This document shows positions 55,693 through 64,000 of a DNA stretch of 64,000 bases, piece after piece; positions within the stretch are counted from its first letter, which is position 1, and every line of letters starts with the position of its first letter. The position numbers and the translations under genes were made by a program. The notes under the pieces are model-generated. The model was not told the DNA's origin, ran no database searches, and saw only the letters and a program-made list of their open reading frames with translations. This stretch comes from Erodium maritimum (lineage: Eukaryota > Streptophyta > Magnoliopsida > Geraniales > Geraniaceae): contig OY997594.1 of NCBI GenBank assembly GCA_963921825.1, forward strand, positions 63,721,675-63,785,674, written 5' to 3'.

Positions 55693-56993
55693 TTTTTTTT
55701 AATTGGACCATCATTCAGGACGCTAAATTTTTCTTTCTATCATCGAGCATGTTAAATTTATGCTCGTGAAGAGATCAGCGAACAAAATATCTTATTGATT
55801 ACCTAAAAAACTCGTTCCATGTTTGTTTTCGTGGAATCTAGAGATATACTCTCGAATGCTCTTATTTATACTCTACATTAGAGAAATTAATAAAATCATT
55901 TGCTCGAAAAAAAAAAGCATAAAGGACGTCGAAGATTGCTTCTCATATACATCTACATGCGGCCGTTTCTAGCTCAACAAATCCTAGAAAAGAAACATCG
56001 TGAAAAATTCCAACCTCAAGATGGCTCGTGGCCAATAGTAGAGACCACCACATGACGATAACCATTCATGTTTCATTTAATTTGGTAAAATCCTGGAAGG
56101 AGAAGGTAGCATCCTAAGAAATCATATTCTTCTTTTTTACTTCTATTTTTTCTTGGTTTTTTTATTTTTATTGACAAAAATATATAAACATTTCACACAT
56201 TATCTTTAACTTTATTATTATAGACATAAAAACAAAATGAAATTCATTATAGCAAGTTGAGAATGCTATACTGAAATTTGCATGACTAAAATAATGTTCA
56301 GGCAAAGACCGATTTAAATTCAAGGGAATCAGCTATGGCTGACACGTAGGGTACATAGTGATTAACGTTGATTGAACAGTTTTTAGGAGACCAGCCAGTC
56401 GGGATGGGAGATTATCTGCCGGTCAAATTCTAGGGTTGTCATTAAACCCCGGAATGGGACGGTATAAAGGGTATGGGACCTCATTCTTATCGAGTGTTAT
56501 GCGGTTGTCGCTTCTTTGGCTCTGACTCGGGATCGACAATAGGGGAAGATCATTTTCCGCAATGATGCTCAAAGGGTGCTTGGCATCATCTCCTCCTCCC
56601 AGTTACCTATTTTGCTGTTTGGGGCCATCACTCAAGACGTTAAAATCCTTCTTTCTATCAGTTAGGATGTTAAATTCGTGTTCGTGAAGAGATCAGCGAA
56701 CAAAGCCTCGTATTGGTTACCTAAAATAATTTGTTTTATGCTTGTTCTTGTGGAATCCGGAGATGTATTCCCGAATTCCCTTGCTTGTATTTATTGTTGA
56801 GAAATTAATAAAATCTTTTGCTCAAAAATACAAAAAAAAAACATAAATGATGGTCGAAGATTGCTTCTCATATACATCTACATGCATCGGTCTCTAGCCC
56901 AACAAATCCTAGGAAAAAACATCATAAAGAATTCCAACTAAAAGATGACTCGACGCCAATGATAGAGCCACCACATAACAGTAACCACTATTC

Positions 56994-57352
56994 TAAAAAT
57001 CCCGACTAGGTGCAGCCTAGGCCTAACCGACCCGCTTAAGTACCTAAAACAATTTTGCATAGTACACTGACTAAATTAAAATAATTAGATGATTATGCAA
57101 AGTTGTTTGGTGTTGGTAATATTAAGAGTTGTGTTTTTGAGTTGTCTGGTGTTATTTTTTAGGTATTTTAAATATTTTTCACCATTTATAATATAATGAC
57201 ATTTATATGTTGTTTCTATATATAATAATATTTCTATTAAAAAAATTAAAAAAATAATAATAATACAAATCCGATTAATGCCTAATTAACCTTTAAAAAC
57301 TCATACCACCCGATTAACACCTAACAAGTTTTAAAACCTTGATGGTAACAAT
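56994..57352. mobile_element. hAT-type MITE in promoter unit B
   Basis: Present in unit B only. Unit A reads straight through ('gataaccattcatg'). Flanks 'gtaaccac' and 'ggtaacaa' fit a diverged 8-bp duplication. The ends 'tattctaaaaatcccgactagg' and 'aacaagttttaaaaccttgatg' resemble known plant hAT MITE termini (CAAGGTTTTAAAAC type). The middle is AT-rich and non-coding. Confidence 0.7.
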
Positions 57353-57639
57353 TCATGTTTCATTTAATTTGGTAAGATCCCGTAAAGGAGAAGGATGGCA
57401 TCCTACTGAAATCATATTCTTCTTTTTACTTCATATTCTTCTTGGTTTTACTGTATTGACAAAAATATTTAAACATTTCATACAATATCTTTTAACTTTG
57501 TTATAGACATCAAAACAAAATGATATTCATTACAGCAAGTTGAAAATGCTATACAGCATATAGCGTATATATAGTAGTGAATTGAAATTTGCCTGACTAA
57601 AATAATGTTCAGTCAAGGGAATCAGCTCTGGCTGACACG

Positions 57640-57779
57640 TGGGACCATTGACTGAGATTTTAGCCAAGTAGCAGTGTAGTGTTGTGTAGACTCACACTAG
57701 TATAAATACCGAATGGAAACTCTCAGCAATCCTCCCCAAACAGTCCCTCCATTTCTCCTTCCTCCCTCTGAAGCTACCC
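57640..57779 (+). promoter_or_regulatory. Proximal promoter of the GDSL gene
   Basis: TATAAATA at 57701-57708, about 75 bp before the ATG. Upstream, GACACGTGGG (57636-57645) is a G-box. The equivalent place in unit A reads GACACGTAGG, so the box is destroyed there. Confidence 0.75.
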
Positions 57780-60636
57780 ATGGCGGAGACGAAGATACCC
57801 AAGCTACCTTTCTTCCTCTTCGTCCTCTGCGTCTCGTTCCTTCTCACAGGTTCGATCTCACATTCTAATCAACGTTACTAATCACTCCTCTCCTCTAATT
57901 AGTAAAATTAATTTCACTGCCAGGCGCGTCTCATCACCAGCGCCGGAGTCTGTTAGGTTTCCGGCCGACGAAGCTGTTCGTGTTCGGGGACTCCTACGCC
58001 GACACCGGCAACAACCCCAGCACTTCCTGGAAGGCCCCCTACGGCACCACCTTTCCCGGTAAACCGGCCGGCCGATTTTCCGACGGACGCATCCTCACTG
58101 ATTATCTCGGTCTGTGTGCCTCTTCCTTTGTTTCCACTTTCCACATCCACTAGTCTGTTTCAAGTTTCATCATTATTACTCTTCCTTTTTTTCTTTAGCT
58201 TCTTTCTATTTCTGTATAAAGATAAAGTTGAAATCAGCTTACACATACTTGATTTAATCTTCTTTTGCAACTATTAATGCAGTGATTATTATGTAAATGA
58301 TTAGATTCGTAAGAACCCTAGATTTACCGGACAAGATTTACATTTTAATTAAGGAGACTGACCAAATATATACAATCTGTTTTAAAATTTCCTACTCTTT
58401 TATGTGTCAAAATACAGTATTGCTGTACAGTCCTTGCATTGTTGAATATTGACCATATGGCCACACCAACATGGGTTCTCTTTTGCTTTTCTTTGTCCAT
58501 TGAATCCATGTCAGATCAGGATCATACCCCATATCCACAGCTCTCTTTTTTCCTTACACATTTTTTTGCTTTCTCATGTGACCCATCTTTGCCTTTCTAT
58601 ACTTTTCTTCATGAACTCCCAACACTCATTTGATTTCTTATTTACAGGACACAACAGCTATGATACTTACTTATTAATTTCAGTGTTAAACTTAAGTCAT
58701 CTTCTCATATTTCAATGTTGCTTCACTTTCCAATAATGATGCTTTTTATTAGTTTTAAGAAACCCATATCATATGCTTGACACTTTCCAACAAGTTTGCT
58801 CTTTTGCATTTGTTTGTTCTCATTTAGCCTCGAAATTAACACCACTAATTAGTCATTAACCTTAGTAAACCACAGACACAGCTTAGCAGAATTAGTGCTT
58901 TACAGACAGCAGTGAGGTGCCATACTTTGTTTACAAGTACTGTAGTAGATAACTTAATTAATTCTTTTTACTAAGAAGCTTGATATTCGATCCTTGCGCA
59001 TATATTTCCTAAAGTTTCGATTATTTTAATCCTCAAGACTGGCAAAACCACTACAATCCCAAATCTCGAATCTTTACATTATGCTACCCAGCTGCAATAA
59101 ACTAAGAGCTTGAAAGTAATTTGACCATTGATCTATCTTGGATAAACATTCTTTGTTCATACAATGATTAGTTTAGCGATGGTTATTGATATTGACGTGC
59201 AATATGGTTGTAGTAAGTGATTAAGTTTTGTATATGTGGTTAACATGCAGCCAAGTTTGTGGGAGTGAAGACTCCAATTGCACACAGATGGTGGAAGAGA
59301 ATAGGAGGCAAACATTTGAAAAGTGGAATGAACTTTGCCTATGGAGGGTCTGGTGTGTTTGAAACCTTGGCACCATACCCAAACATGACTTCCCAAATCG
59401 GCTTCTTCAAGCAGCTCATCGACGACTCCCTCTACACCCCAGCAGATATTCAGTCCTCTGCAGCTCTTGTCACCCTTGCTGGCAACGACTACGATACTTA
59501 CACCCAAAAAAATGGCTCTGTTCAAGTAAGAACTTACCCATTATAGCATTTACATTTTCGCCAGTTCTTGAACAGGATCTATTTGTCTATGCCTATGTGT
59601 AATCCAAACCCATCATAGTTCACAAAGTTGATTATAGATAAGGTCCTTATAATTTCAATACACTGAGATCTTGTAGATAAGATTCATAGATTTTGGTAGA
59701 AACCCGCAAACCCCCCTTAGAGTCAAGAAACAAACTTAGCCTATTGATCAAAACAATGGGCAACTGAAATTGAAGTTTGCACAGATTCCATTTTTTGATG
59801 GTGTGATTTCATTTTAACACATAGTGATATAGATTTAATAGTTTCCTGGTGTGCATTATAAACATGGTTTTCACCTGAACTCATCCTTGGATTCATATAT
59901 GTGTTGGTGTCTTTAGTAAAAAGTTCAAAAAAAAATGCCGCAATTGGCTCTGCCAAAGAACGATAAATAAATGACTTACCCGTTAATTGCCATACTTTAA
60001 ATATGTGTAGTCAAAATTAGAAAGTTAATTGGCGATCAATTTGTTTTGCAGGGTTTGAAACCTTTTATTACTAGTGTGGTGAACCAATTGGCATTGAACT
60101 TGAAACTCATGCAAGGATTGGGAGTGAAAAAAATAGCTGTTGCATCTCTACAGCCCTTGGGATGTCTTCCTCCCAGCACGGCCTTATCTTCCTATCAACA
60201 ATGCATTGGAGTCCAGAACGACTACGTTGGCTTCCACAACCTCCTCTTAGAGCAAGCCGTGGCCAAGCTCAACAACGAGTCCAAAGACTCAACTTTCATT
60301 GTTCTTGATCTCTACAGCTCCTTCATGTCTGTTCTCAACACCACCACTTCAGGTAGTAGCAGCAGTAGTAGGTCAGTACTTGATTCCATGTTTAAGTAAA
60401 TGATTGTTGATGTGGTAACAGGTGGTTCTAAGTTTGAGAATGCATTGAAGCCGTGCTGTGTGGGCACGAGCTCGTTGGATTATTGTGGGAGTACTGACGA
60501 GAATGGAGTGAAGAAGTACACGGTTTGTGAGAAGCCGGGATTGGCGTTCTTTTGGGACGATGCTCACCCAACGCAGGAGGGGTGGAATACGGTTTTCTCT
60601 GCTCTGCGCTCTACTCTTCAGCAGCTGCTTTACTAA
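57780..60636 (+). CDS. GDSL esterase/lipase (SGNH hydrolase), secreted
   Basis: Five exons, 348 residues: 57780-57849, 57924-58109, 59251-59525, 60052-60352, 60422-60636. Exon 1 encodes a signal peptide (KLPFFLFVLCVSFLLTG). Block I, LFVFGDSYADTGNN, carries the nucleophile Ser47. GRFSDGRILTDYL and SGMNFAYGGSGVFET follow. Block III, LAGNDYDTY, carries Asn164. Block V, FFWDDAHPTQEGWN, carries Asp323 and His326. Length and motifs match the plant GDSL family, closest in style to Arabidopsis At5g03610-type enzymes. The donor at 60353 was chosen because it alone keeps the frame (SGGSKFENALKPCC). The first large intron is 1.14 kb. It is likely an apoplastic ester hydrolase; the substrate is unknown. 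Expression may be affected by the duplicated promoter upstream. Confidence 0.93.
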
Positions 60637-60845
60637 TTACTAGCTTACCTAGTTATGTTGTTATATGTATGATTATTAGTATTAGTATTGGTAAAACTTT
60701 CTAAAAACCATCTTCCCCTTGTAATACGGTTGTAGTTAGCTATGTTATTAACTTGTTATGAACTAACTTTCATAATTGATTGAATATAAAGTTGTATGGA
60801 TGTAAGCCCTCGGAAAACTCATTAGGGTTGCATTTTTGAACCCTT
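60637..60845 (+). other. 3' flank of the GDSL gene
   Basis: Probable 3' UTR; 'tgaatataaag' at 60780-60790 is the closest thing to a poly(A) signal. Confidence 0.4.
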
Positions 60846-62105
60846 CTAGGGTTGCCTCGCTCACCACTTTCAGCCACACTCCTCCTTAGTTTCATCATTT
60901 CCAACCATCCTCCTCCCTCGTCCTACTCCATTTCCATGAATTCCGGCCACCTCCCCCCATCCCAGCCATCACACGAGACACCGACTACCCCAGGATTCCT
61001 GCACGGCGTCTCTTTCCCGTCATCGGACGATGTCCCCCCCCCCCCCCCCCCCCCCCCCCCCGTCGTCCGGACCACCAGTCTCCGGCGGCTACGCACAGCT
61101 TCCGCACCGCCCGCCGGCGCCAGCTACCTCGGAGGGCAACCCACCTTCGCCGCACACGGGTGTGGTTGTCCTATACGAGCCCCGACCCAAGGAGAAGGCA
61201 ATAGCCCTGGCGTGGATGGCCCCTCGTCGTCCACACGCAGAACTGGACAGTAACCTGCCCCGCCGCCGTGACCCACTCGAGCTCCTGCAGAACCGCGTCA
61301 CTCCTCTGCTAGACCATCAACCGAGATATCGGCCTCACGGCGGGCATGCAGTAGATCTGGTGAACCGGTCATCGTCTCATCTCAGATCTGTTCCTCAACA
61401 GGGCAGTAACTATCCGGAGCGCCCCACACCGGTGACGGACTGGGAGGACGAAGACGAGGTCCTGGATGTACCGACGAGGCGGTCCCGACGACTATAAACG
61501 GAAAATACCTCTTCTCGCTGGCCGATCGGGTCGTCGGGGGGAGAAATCACAATCTGAACGCTGTCTGCGGGTTGATGCTGCAACAGTGGAAGGTGGACGG
61601 CCTCCAGGACGAATATCTATCGCCAAATATTATCGGGTTTCACTTCCCGTCCTAGGCGATTAGAGAACATCTGCCATCGTGGGCCGTGGGGGTTCAGAGG
61701 ATACATGGTGCTGCTAACGCCACTCCGACCCTACATGCAGCCCAACGACATCACTTTCAGCCACATGGAGATAGGGGTTCGGGCTATGAATGTCTTGAGA
61801 GACGCCTGGAACCCTAGGGTTCGTGACCTGATAGCTTCCTCCATGGGCACTCAGGTAACCTTGGCCCCTCTACCTTTTGTTAGGCGAGAGGATCATTTCC
61901 TGCGGATGAGAGTCAAGTTGGATGTGAATCAGCCGCTAAGGAGACATATTCGTTTTCGCTTCCCTGGTAACGTCCAGCCCTCTTTGATTGAACTGCAATA
62001 TGAAAGATTACCGGAATTCTATCGTCGATGTGTTACGCTGACACATCGGTTACCTGACTGCACGGCTCACATGCCTGGAATTTTAAAATTTGGTTTGTTG
62101 TGTCA
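60846..62105 (+). pseudogene. LINE ORF1-like remnant (DUF4283 plus zinc knuckle)
   Basis: From MNSGHLPPSQPSHETP (60936) a Pro-rich frame reaches a 28-C run at 61034-61061, where the frame changes; the continuation is the frame ending at 61497 (LDVPTRRSRRL). After stops, a DUF4283-like block is readable (LENICHRGPWGFRGYMVLL, PNDITFSHMEIGVRAMNV, 61660-61790). Then RMRVKLDVNQPLRRHI and a decayed zinc knuckle follow, LPEFYRRCVTLTHRLPDC at about 62010-62063, where two of the usual Cys/His-context residues are lost. This arrangement is typical of plant L1 ORF1 proteins. It is interrupted at 62121 by a second LINE. Confidence 0.75.
61034..61061 (+). repeat. Poly-C tract of 28 bases
   Basis: An uninterrupted C run encodes a polyproline stretch in the ORF1 remnant and coincides with its frame change. 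The length in the assembly is doubtful. Confidence 0.9.
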
Positions 62106-62121
62106 CTTATTGATTGTAATT

Positions 62122-63289
62122 TTTTTTTTTTGAGAGAAATGGAATGTTTTATTTAAATATCAGCAATGAGGATGCTTTGAAGTGGCTCGGGGATATGACC
62201 CCCAGACCAATTCCAGACAGGGGAAGAACAAGCCGCCCTGGCAAGCCAATGAGCTGCTTTGTTCGTTGTCCGTTTTACAAAGACGAGTTGCACGTACTCG
62301 AGTTGAGATAAAAGGGAGATACAATCTGTGATAATTGTCCCTAAAGGAGAAAGAAGTTTTCCTCCTTTCTTGATCATATCCACTATGATCTTGCAGTCGC
62401 TTCTCACAACCGCCCTCTGGTGAGGATGTTGCTTAAGCCATGTCAGCGCGTCCCTGATTGCATACGCCTCCACTAGGGTCGGATTTTGGGGGCCATGGAT
62501 GGAAGTCGATCGGGCCCCCGTGATACGTCCCTGGTCGTCCCTACCAATCCAGCCCGTCCCCATCAGGTTTGCCGCTGCGAAGAGAGCTCCATCTGTATTC
62601 ACTACCCACGCTCCCTGGGGCGGGGGCTCCCATACTATAGCCCCAGTTATCTGGCCTCGATCAAGTTGTGACAGGTTTTGCCTCTTTCGGTTCATAGCCT
62701 CCAGCCATCCTGCTTGCAGATGAAAAGCCGTTTGAAAGACCGATGCCGCCGTCTGGGTCTTCTGTTCCCAGACCACCTTGTTTCTAGCCTTCCACACTTC
62801 CCAAAGAATGCATCCAATCAGTCCTCCGCTTGCCGGAGGATTACCACTCTACGTCCTCTGCACCCATTCCGAGATGGATTGTGCGTCATGGGGGATATTT
62901 AAACCCGATTTTTTCCAACACTCCGCCGCCAGAGGGCATTGGACCAACAGGTGAAGTTCTGATTCCTCAGCCCCTGTGCAGACCGGGCATACCGCTGGCA
63001 TCTCTACGTGTCTGCGTCTAAGGTTGACCGCCACTTGTAGGCACCCTGAGCACGTCCTCCAGAGAAACGTGCGTACTTTAGGCAAGACTTCCAGCTGCCA
63101 GATCCTTGTCCAGATTTCCTTCTGGGGTTGAAATACGGCTTGATCTTGTTGACACATCTCATATGCAGCCTTCACCGTATATTGCCCCAGATAGTCCCCC
63201 GCCCAATACCATGAGTCAAAGACTGCGAACTTACTAATAGGCACCGCCATTATTGCATGTTGGTCGCCCTCATCAAACAGCTGTCGTAT
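62122..63289 (-). mobile_element. 5'-truncated L1-type LINE insertion with 16-bp TSD
   Basis: The target duplication CTTATTGATTGTAATT is at 62106-62121 and 63290-63305. The T run at the left end is the A tail on the minus strand. Only the last 1.17 kb of the element is present: zinc-binding RT tail, RNase H and a short 3' UTR. 5' truncation and a long target duplication are typical of target-primed reverse transcription. Confidence 0.92.
62153..63289 (-). pseudogene. LINE ORF2 C-terminus: zf-RVT and RNase H
   Basis: Minus strand. The zf-RVT part has YTVKAAYEMC, IWTRIWQLEVLPKVRTFLW and the zinc ligands CPVCTGAEESELHLLVQCP with AAECW. One in-frame TAG follows WVQRT (near 62851). Beyond it WEVWKARNKVVW leads to an RNase H domain: WVVNTDGALF (Asp), TLVEAYAIRDAL (Glu), VRSDCKIIVDMI (Asp) and NKAAHWLARAA. 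It ends at 62153. Only one stop breaks some 370 codons, so the insertion is young. The upstream end of the frame (to 63367) is host sequence, not element. Confidence 0.88.
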
Positions 63290-63305
63290 CTTATTGATTG
63301 TAATT

Positions 63306-64000
63306 AATATCAACATGTCTCTAAAGAAAAGAAGCGTTGGGGTACTTGTACTATGGTTAGAGAACATCTTCGTCTCGATGAAGAGGACGGGTTACAACAT
63401 CTCGATAAATTATGTACTTTCAGTTTAGGAAAAACCGCAAAATCTAGCCCTCATGTATATATGTTTTGCAATTTGTAACCTTAAGTATACATGTTTTGCT
63501 ATTTATAACTCTTATGTATACATTTTTACAAGGGTAGTTTCAATTTTTGGAAACAATAAAAACCCTTGTTATTGATATTGTAAACAAAAAATAATCAGGA
63601 CATTTCATTCTGCAAAAAAAAAAGAGCATGGATAGTATTTGTAAAATATGCATAGTTTATGGTCAATTTTGTAATTATCCCTAAATTCATTTAACGAGAA
63701 TCCACATTCATGTTCTTGAGACCAATCTTACGAATACATAATTGGTGCTCATGATAAATTATTAATTATCTGATAGAGTTAATTATAACAGTAGAAGGTT
63801 GCGGTAGAAAATATAAAACTTTGAATGGATAGTTGTTAGGGGCGGAGATGTGACTAAAAATCGGACCCGGACATATTCGAACTGAAAATTAACCGATCCG
63901 AAAATCCGGGTACCCAGATTTTTTGGATAAGGTTCCAGATCTCAAAACCGAAACCTACCGATTTCCAGGTATTAGCTTTTGCATTATAAGAAAGATTGAG
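63306..64000. other. No gene recognised; repeat-like right edge
   Basis: AT-rich. 63420-63690 has repeated phrases such as 'tatgtatacatgttttgc' in direct order. From 63836 'ggggcggagatgtgactaaaaatcggacccgg' looks like the start of a dispersed repeat that continues beyond the window. Confidence 0.4.

Larger units (their letters stand above)
55063..57640 (+). repeat. Tandem duplication of about 1.3 kb: LINE tail plus GDSL promoter
   Basis: Unit A (55063-56361) and unit B (56362-57640) align from 'aacgttgatt/gga' through the RNase H end, LINE 3' UTR, A tail and about 400 bp of unique-looking DNA to 'ggctgacacgt'. The period is about 1299 bp. Unit A has gained the MITE 55321-55692, unit B the insertion 56994-57352. 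Divergence is moderate. Unit B is the immediate upstream region of the GDSL gene; unit A is a displaced second copy. Confidence 0.88.

Noticed and set aside
60400-60636. A separate small gene starting at 60400
   Set aside because: It is the last exon of the GDSL gene with its block V; the ATG lies in intron 4.
1-64000. tRNA, rRNA, organellar insertions or pararetrovirus copies
   Set aside because: I looked for cloverleaf-like boxes, rRNA blocks and caulimovirid coat/movement motifs and saw none that I could support by eye; a dedicated scan would be decisive.

Overview
Nuclear DNA of a flowering plant, most likely a eudicot. The evidence is multi-exon genes with GT-AG introns of plant families (DUF914/SLC35F-like carriers, TAF12, GDSL esterase, small LysM protein, A20/AN1 stress-associated protein), Ty3/gypsy chromovirus retrotransposons with initiator-Met-tRNA primer sites, plant L1-type LINEs, and many MITEs. 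The species cannot be named from the sequence. || Layout. 1-2.8 kb: a repeat fragment and a minus-strand A20/AN1 (SAP) gene whose AN1 finger is frameshifted. 2.8-16 kb: two tandem 11-exon SLC35F/DUF914 transporter genes with identical exon structure (2802-5931 and 13502-15986), separated by an intact, recently inserted Ty3/gypsy element (6429-11623, TSD CTATA). 16-20.2 kb: a decayed PIF/Harbinger locus (transposase remnant on +, SANT-like remnant on -) broken by a LINE-type insertion with an RRM-bearing ORF1 and a foldback MITE. 21.9-25.5 kb: an eight-exon TAF12 gene. 25.9-39.7 kb: a repeat field containing MITEs, two GC-rich elements with L1-type A tails (one bounded by a 14-bp TSD), a Harbinger/Tourist-like remnant, a long solo-LTR-like element carrying a palindrome-rich insertion, and a retroelement family present three times in the window. 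39.75-45.19 kb: a second, decayed chromovirus (TSD TATGA). 45.98-46.32 kb: a small secreted LysM-domain gene. 47.1-55.9 kb: a dead LINE ORF2 (endonuclease, RT, RNase H) split by a second copy of the long LTR-like element (50807-53761, TSD TCTTT). 55.06-57.65 kb: a ~1.3-kb tandem duplication joining the LINE tail to the promoter of a five-exon GDSL esterase gene (57780-60636). 60.8-63.3 kb: a LINE ORF1-like remnant hit by a 5'-truncated LINE on the opposite strand (16-bp TSD). || How it works together. The host genes are unrelated single-copy-style loci, apart from the SLC35F tandem pair. Most of the remaining DNA is nested transposons. The insertion order can be partly read: the LINE ORF2 is older than the solo LTR inside it; the LINE tail is older than the promoter duplication; the duplication is older than the MITE in each of its units; the Harbinger element is older than the LINE inside it. 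LTR comparison (2 differences in 297 bp versus about 13 in 374 bp) makes the first chromovirus clearly younger than the second. || I found no previously undescribed functional system that I can defend. The most notable signals are a MITE inserted two bases into a splice donor, a duplicated and diverged promoter block, a cluster of near-perfect palindromes, and several ORF1-type LINE elements that have 3' tails but no reverse transcriptase.
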